Below are positions 21,079 through 25,090 of a stretch of DNA of 25,090 nucleotides, piece by piece. Source of the stretch: DASYXW01 sp035934405 (lineage in GTDB: Bacteria; Acidobacteriota; Terriglobia; UBA7540); NCBI GenBank assembly GCA_035934405.1, contig DASYXW010000038.1, positions 1 to 25,090 of the forward strand. Reading direction: 5' to 3'. Positions within the stretch are counted from its first letter, which is position 1. Each line of letters opens with the position of its first letter. Under the pieces are notes generated by a model. That model was not told the origin of the DNA, searched no databases, and was given only the letters and a program-made list of their open reading frames with translations. A program made the position numbers and the translations under genes.

Positions 21079-23181
21079 GTGAAGACATACGAAGGCGCAA
21101 ACATCCGCAACGTGGCCCTGGTGGGGCACGGAGACACCGGCAAGACGCAGCTCGTCTCGGCGCTGCTTTACACCGCCGGCATGGTGAACCGCCTGGGCAA
21201 GGTGGACGACGGAACGTCAGTGACCGACTACGACGAGGAGGAAATCCAGCGCAAGTTTTCGATTTCGGCGGCGCTGGCTTACGCCGAATGGGGCAAGACG
21301 AAAATCAATTTCATCGACACGCCCGGCTACAACATTTTTCTGCACGAGACCGAAGCGGCGCTGGTGGCGGCGGAGGCGGCTCTGGTGCTGGTGCACGCCG
21401 TGGCGGGTCTCGAAGTGCAGACGGAGAAGACGTGGGGCTTCGCGGAGAAATTCGGATTACCGCGCGTGTGCGTGGTGAACCAGATGGATCGCGACCGCGC
21501 CGGCTTCGACCGCACGCTGGAAGCGCTGCGCGGTGCCTTCGGGCGGCAAGTCATCCCGGTCTACCTGCCCGTCGGCGAGGAGAAGAGTTTTCGTGGCGTC
21601 ATCGATCTCGTCCACATGAAGGCGGCGCTCTATGACCCGAACGGCTCGGGCAAGGCGAAGCTCGCCGAGGTTCCCGCCGACCTGCAGGAAGCGGCGGCCC
21701 AAGCTCACGAGGCGCTGGTGGAGATGGTGGCCGAGGGCAACGACAAACTGCTGGAAGAGTTTTTTGACAAGGGCACGATCCCTGAAGAAGACCTCGTGCC
21801 GGGGCTGCGGCAAGCGATTGCCCAGAAGCGCCTGGTGCCGGTGGTGCCGGTGGCGGCGCTCTCGAACGTCGGAAGCGAAAGCCTGCTGGACTTCGTCGCC
21901 GATTTCCTGCCGTCGCCCGTGGATCGCGTCGCGGTCGAAGGCCTGGACCACGAGGGCGGGTCACCTGTGAAGCGCAGGGTGGCAGACAGCGAGCCGGTTT
22001 CGGCCTTCGTCTTCAAGACCGTGGCCGATCCTTTTGCCGGGCGCGTGAGCTATTTCAAGGTGATGTCGGGCGTGGTGAAGAACGATGCCGCGCTGGTGAA
22101 CTTCAACCGCGGCGGCGCCGAGAAGCTGGCGCATATCGGCGTGGTGCAGGGCAAGACGCAGACTCCCGTTCCCGAGTTGCATGCCGGCGACCTCGGCGCC
22201 GTGGCCAAGCTTAAGGATACCTTCACCGGCGACACGTTCGGCGACAAGGCCGCGCCCATCATCTATCCCAAAGTGAAGCTGGCTGAGCCCGCCATCTCCT
22301 TCGCCGTCGAGGCCAAGTCGCGCGGCGATGAAGACAAGCTCTCAAGCGCCATCCACCGCATGTTGGAAGAAGACTTGCTGTTACGGTTTTCGCGCGACCC
22401 GCAGACCAAAGAGTTTCTGGTTTCGGGCTCGGGACAGCAGCACGTGGAGGTGGCGGTCTCGAAACTCAAGCGCCGGTTCAACATCGAGGTGACGCTCAAG
22501 GCGCCGAAGGTGCCTTACCGCGAGACGATCCGCGCCAAGGCCGACGCCCAGGGCAAACACAAGAAGCAGACCGGTGGGCACGGGCAGTACGGCGATTGCT
22601 GGATCAAGATGGAGCCGCTGGCGCGCGGCAGCGGCTTCGAGTTCGTCAACGACATCTTCGGCGGTTCCATCCCCAAGAACTTCATCCCCGCCGTCGAAAA
22701 GGGAATCGTCGAGGCCTGCGCCCGGGGATACCTCGCGGGCTACCCGGTGGTGGACTTTCGCGTCAGCCTTTACGACGGTTCCTACCACGACGTGGACTCC
22801 TCCGAAATGGCGTTCAAGCTGGCCGGATCGAAGGCATTCAAGAAGGCTATGGAACAGGCAAAACCCTGCTTGCTCGAGCCCATTATGCACGTTGAGATTA
22901 CCGTGCCCGAGAATTATGCCGGGGATATTATGGGAAATCTGAACGGCCGCCGGGGGCGCGTCCAGGGCATGGAGCCGAAGGGCGGCTCCACCAGCATCAA
23001 GGCGCAGGTGCCGCTCTCAGAGATGCTCACCTACGCATCCGACCTCACCTCCATGACCCAGGGTCGCGGCACCTACTCCATGGAATATGACCACTACGAC
23101 GTGGTGCCGCAGCCCATCGCCGAGAAAATCATTGCCGGCGCCAAAGCCGCGGGCGTGGGAGCAGAGGAAGAGGAAGAGTAA
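21079..23181 (+). CDS. Elongation factor G-like GTPase (EF-G paralogue)
   Basis: 700 residues with all five EF-G domains. G1 is GHGDTGKT (16-23), G3 DTPGYNIF and G5 SNVGSE. G4 is N134-Q-M-D137 in place of the usual NKMD. The switch I block reads DDGTSVTDYDEEEIQRKFSI, where canonical EF-G has a RGITI motif. This RKxSI/DYDPEE-type switch is typical of the second EF-G lineage (EF-G2-like, FusA2). Domain IV retains GGHGQYGDC, IPKNFIPAVEKGI and SYHDVDSSEMAFK, including the tip His needed near the decoding site. Domain V has NGRRGRVQGMEP. It may therefore promote translocation, but may also be specialised in recycling or a stress role. It is not in a str operon (no rpsL, rpsG or tuf nearby), which also fits a paralogue. 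Its start is set by a strong AGGAGG. The sugar permease follows 52 nt later. Confidence 0.92.
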   Translation: MKTYEGANIRNVALVGHGDTGKTQLVSALLYTAGMVNRLGKVDDGTSVTDYDEEEIQRKFSISAALAYAEWGKTKINFIDTPGYNIFLHETEAALVAAEAALVLVHAVAGLEVQTEKTWGFAEKFGLPRVCVVNQMDRDRAGFDRTLEALRGAFGRQVIPVYLPVGEEKSFRGVIDLVHMKAALYDPNGSGKAKLAEVPADLQEAAAQAHEALVEMVAEGNDKLLEEFFDKGTIPEEDLVPGLRQAIAQKRLVPVVPVAALSNVGSESLLDFVADFLPSPVDRVAVEGLDHEGGSPVKRRVADSEPVSAFVFKTVADPFAGRVSYFKVMSGVVKNDAALVNFNRGGAEKLAHIGVVQGKTQTPVPELHAGDLGAVAKLKDTFTGDTFGDKAAPIIYPKVKLAEPAISFAVEAKSRGDEDKLSSAIHRMLEEDLLLRFSRDPQTKEFLVSGSGQQHVEVAVSKLKRRFNIEVTLKAPKVPYRETIRAKADAQGKHKKQTGGHGQYGDCWIKMEPLARGSGFEFVNDIFGGSIPKNFIPAVEKGIVEACARGYLAGYPVVDFRVSLYDGSYHDVDSSEMAFKLAGSKAFKKAMEQAKPCLLEPIMHVEITVPENYAGDIMGNLNGRRGRVQGMEPKGGSTSIKAQVPLSEMLTYASDLTSMTQGRGTYSMEYDHYDVVPQPIAEKIIAGAKAAGVGAEEEEE

Positions 23182-23233
23182 CGCGAGGTGGCAGGCTAAG
23201 TTGTGAAAACGCGAGGAGAGGGGGGCCGAACCG

Positions 23234-24250
23234 ATGTTCATTCCACAATTGTATTCTGTTGCGCTGGCGATGACGGTTCTCACCATGCTCTGCTGGGGGA
23301 GCTGGGCCAACACTCAAAAGGCAGTGGGAACCTGGCGGTTTGAGCTTTTCTACTGGGACTACGTCTGGGGCCTCCTGCTCGGCGCCCTCGTGCTCGGATT
23401 CACCCTGGGCCGCACCAACCCCGCCAGCCTCGACAGTTTCACCGTGAACCTCAGCCTGGCGAGCCGTCACGCTCTCGGATACGCCTTCCTCGGCGGCGCG
23501 ATCTTCAACCTTGCCAACTTGCTGCTCGTGGCCGCGATTGCGATTGCCGGCCTGGCCGTGGCCTTCCCCATCGGCATCGGCCTGGCCCTCGTCATCGGCT
23601 CAGTGCTCAACTATGTCATCGAGCCGAAAGGGAATCCTCTCCTGCTTTTCGGCGGCATCGCGCTGGTGGGCGTGGCCATCGTGCTTGACGCCCTGGCTTA
23701 CCGGCGCCACTCGGGCGGCGGCAAGGTGACCACCAAGGGCATCGCGCTCAGTCTTCTGTGCGGCGTGTTTATGGGCAGCTTCTATCCCTTCGTGGCCAAG
23801 GCCCTCAGCACCGACGACCCCGGGCACCTCGGACCGTACACCGTGGCCTTCATCTTTGCGCTCGGCGTGCTCGCCTCGAACTTCCCGCTCAATTACGCTC
23901 TGATGCGCCGCCCCATCACCGGGCGGCCGGTCGCGGTGGCGGACTATTTCAGCGGCCGCGGCCGGTATCACGTCTGGGGGGTGCTCGGCGGCATCATCTG
24001 GATGGTCGGCTCGGTTTCCAACTTCGCCGCTTCTTACGCCGCCATGGTCGGCCCGGCAACGTCCTATGCGCTCGGGCAGGGCGCCACGATGGTCTCTGCC
24101 GTGTGGGGCGTCTTCGTCTGGAAGGAATTCCGCGGAGCGAGCGCCGGCGTCAAAGCTCTCCTGGCCCTCATGTTCCTGTTCTTCCTTCTGGGACTGGCCT
24201 CCGTGGCGCTCGCCCCCATCGTCCAGTGGGGAACGCCAGCCGCGTCCTGA
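23234..24250 (+). CDS. GRP/DMT-type sugar permease
   Basis: 338 residues with about ten hydrophobic segments and short loops, the layout of the drug/metabolite transporter superfamily. The N-terminus (ALAMTVLTMLCWGSWANTQK, RFELFYWDYVWGLLLGALVL) is the pattern I associate with the GRP glucose/ribose uptake and ureide-permease-like branch. Later segments include GLAVAFPIGIGLALVIGSVL, the repeat-type SLLCGVFMGSFYPFVAKAL, and SYALGQGATMVSAVWGVFVW near the C-terminus, equivalent to the second conserved half. The substrate (a sugar or related small solute) cannot be read from the sequence. The ATG at 23234 has a GAGGAGAGGGG ribosome-binding site upstream. Same strand as the EF-G gene and 52 nt behind it, so co-transcription is possible. 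Confidence 0.85.
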   Translation: MFIPQLYSVALAMTVLTMLCWGSWANTQKAVGTWRFELFYWDYVWGLLLGALVLGFTLGRTNPASLDSFTVNLSLASRHALGYAFLGGAIFNLANLLLVAAIAIAGLAVAFPIGIGLALVIGSVLNYVIEPKGNPLLLFGGIALVGVAIVLDALAYRRHSGGGKVTTKGIALSLLCGVFMGSFYPFVAKALSTDDPGHLGPYTVAFIFALGVLASNFPLNYALMRRPITGRPVAVADYFSGRGRYHVWGVLGGIIWMVGSVSNFAASYAAMVGPATSYALGQGATMVSAVWGVFVWKEFRGASAGVKALLALMFLFFLLGLASVALAPIVQWGTPAAS

Positions 24251-24377
24251 GCACCCACTAGCGGCGAAAGTTATTCCCAGCCCGTCATCGTGATGGCGCA
24301 GCAGGCGATCCGCTCGTTTTTCATGTAGAATCTGGTGCGTAGGGGTGCTGATTGCTGCGCCCTGTGCGGCTAGCGCT

Positions 24378-24693
24378 GTGAGCACAATCAGAAACGGCCT
24401 TGCGACTCCTCTCCTCAGTTTGATCTTGGTGGGCATGCTGGCGCAAGCCGAGACGCCGGAGCACATCTTCGAGCGCCTGTCGCCGAGCGTGGTAGTGGTC
24501 GAAGTGTCGGACGCCGCCGGCGAGCCAGGGGAGCGGCGTCGTGATTGGACCGGGCGCGGTGATTACCAACTGCCACGTGGCCGAGGATGGCGCGTGCCTG
24601 CGAGTGACGAGGGCCGTGGAGGCGCTGCTTCCTGCGCCCGTCCGGGAGAAACATGCCAGGTGGTACGCCGACGAGAGGAACGTTCAACCGTGA
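24378..24693 (+). pseudogene. Frameshifted, truncated trypsin-like serine protease
   Basis: A GTG at 24378 opens a signal peptide (STIRNGLATPLLSLILVGML, then AQA) and the start of a trypsin-like domain, IFERLSPSVVVVEVSDAAG. Near 24520-24535 the reading frame must shift by +1 to continue as SQGSGVVIGPGAVITNCHVA, which contains the catalytic His of the S1/HtrA-type fold (TNCHV). The second frame goes on to a stop at 24691-24693 after a degenerate stretch (HARWYADERNVQP). The Asp and Ser of the triad are missing, and the DNA runs directly into a repeat cluster. This looks like a decayed gene whose 3' part was lost or interrupted. A sequencing error could explain the shift but not the truncation. 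A TAGAAT hexamer at 24326-24331 may be an old -10 box. Nothing else is seen at 24251-24377. Confidence 0.7.
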
Positions 24694-25090
24694 ATGACAC
24701 GGCGGGTGGCGCAGAACATGCGGTTCTCAGTATGTCTGCGATCAGATCAAGGCCCGAAACGAACGGGCACAGTCCGCTCTGCAGAGCGGGTAGCCGCGGC
24801 GCCGCGCGGCGCCTGTTCTGACCGTGGGCTGTTCACCGGGCATAAGACCCACGGTCAATGGAAAGACGAATTGACCGTGGCTCCTTCGGGGTCATCGTAT
24901 TCGTGGCACGGGCATCCTGCCCGTGCCCATGGGCAGGATGCCCATGCTACAGGCGCCGGTCGGACTGGAATCTCTGCGCTACCGGCTTCTCGCGGATTCA
25001 TCCGGCGGATATGGTCTTGAGCGGAATACCTCACGTCCGTCGGCACGCCTCACGTCATCGCGGGCGATGGCGGGTGGCGCAAGACATGCG
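24694..25090. repeat. Cluster of extragenic repeats and inverted repeats
   Basis: No gene is supported here. The 22-mer GGCGGGTGGCGCAGAACATG (24701-24720, continuing CG) recurs at the window end as 25069-25090 with two differences, so about 350 bp are bracketed by direct repeats. Between them are a 9-bp inverted repeat (GACCGTGGG 24820-24828, CCCACGGTC 24848-24856), a further partial copy TTGACCGTGG at 24871-24880, and the nested palindromes at 24905-24943. The GGGTGGCGCAGACATG and CACGGGCATCCTGCCCGTG patterns are of a type scattered through intergenic DNA of Acidobacteria-like genomes, as far as I can recall. Confidence 0.65.
24905..24943. repeat. Nested, mutually exclusive palindromes
   Basis: GGCACGGGCA (24905-24914) pairs with TGCCCGTGCC (24918-24927), a perfect 10-bp stem with a 3-nt loop. 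GGGCATCCTGCCC (24910-24922) pairs equally perfectly over 13 bp with GGGCAGGATGCCC (24931-24943). GCCCATGGGC (24925-24934) is itself a palindrome. The hairpins share arms and cannot all form at once. Confidence 0.8.

Overview
The window looks like a chromosomal segment of a GC-rich member of the Acidobacteriota or a close relative. This is an inference from several things. Secreted proteins combine FG-GAP repeats with Hydin-type (choice-of-anchor D) domains. Short degenerate palindromic or purine-rich repeats are scattered between and even inside genes. The gene set is otherwise housekeeping and includes a futalosine-pathway menaquinone gene. No taxon can be proved from the sequence alone.

Layout. 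Positions 1-2929 hold most of a 23S rRNA gene on the minus strand, with its 3' end outside the window. It carries three extra hairpin insertions, two of them at the classical intervening-sequence sites, helices 25 and 45. Upstream of it (2930-3721) there is no 16S gene and no tRNA. This stretch has a boxA-like element, a stem-loop and a good sigma70-like promoter, so the 23S gene appears to be unlinked from 16S. Next come two secreted proteins on the minus strand, probably one operon with a promoter at 8345-8373: a beta-helix/tailspike-like protein (5854-8292) and an FG-GAP/Hydin protein (3722-5791). A DinB-like gene (8455-8970, plus) is followed by about 500 bp without a convincing gene but with a direct-repeat pair resembling a decayed insertion-sequence end.

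From 9476 to 17900 everything is on the minus strand. In transcription order: a PLP-dependent threonine/serine dehydratase, a UvrD/PcrA helicase with a terminator, then a secreted TlpA-like thioredoxin with its own promoter, a 51-residue basic protein, an APC amino-acid permease, a secreted zinc phospholipase C/P1-nuclease family protein, and an adenosine deaminase-family enzyme coupled to it. The dehydratase is divergent from a gamma-glutamyltransferase (17942-19645). Both start codons lie only 8-9 nt behind -10-like hexamers, which suggests leaderless transcripts. The gamma-glutamyltransferase gene overlaps tail-to-tail with mqnE (19629-20765, aminofutalosine synthase). The plus strand then carries an EF-G paralogue (21079-23181), a GRP/DMT-type sugar permease (23234-24250) and a frameshifted, truncated trypsin-like protease whose remains run into a cluster of inverted repeats (24694-25090).

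How the genes may connect. MqnE and the adenosine deaminase-family enzyme could both act in the futalosine route to menaquinone, although they are 9 kb apart. Gamma-glutamyltransferase, the dehydratase and the APC permease fit amino-acid and peptide scavenging. I see no CRISPR array, prophage, toxin-antitoxin pair or defence island. The most unusual signals are the multiply interrupted, apparently free-standing 23S gene, a signal peptide that seems to be built from an intergenic-type repeat, an apparent loss of one zinc ligand in the same protein, and the leaderless divergent promoter.
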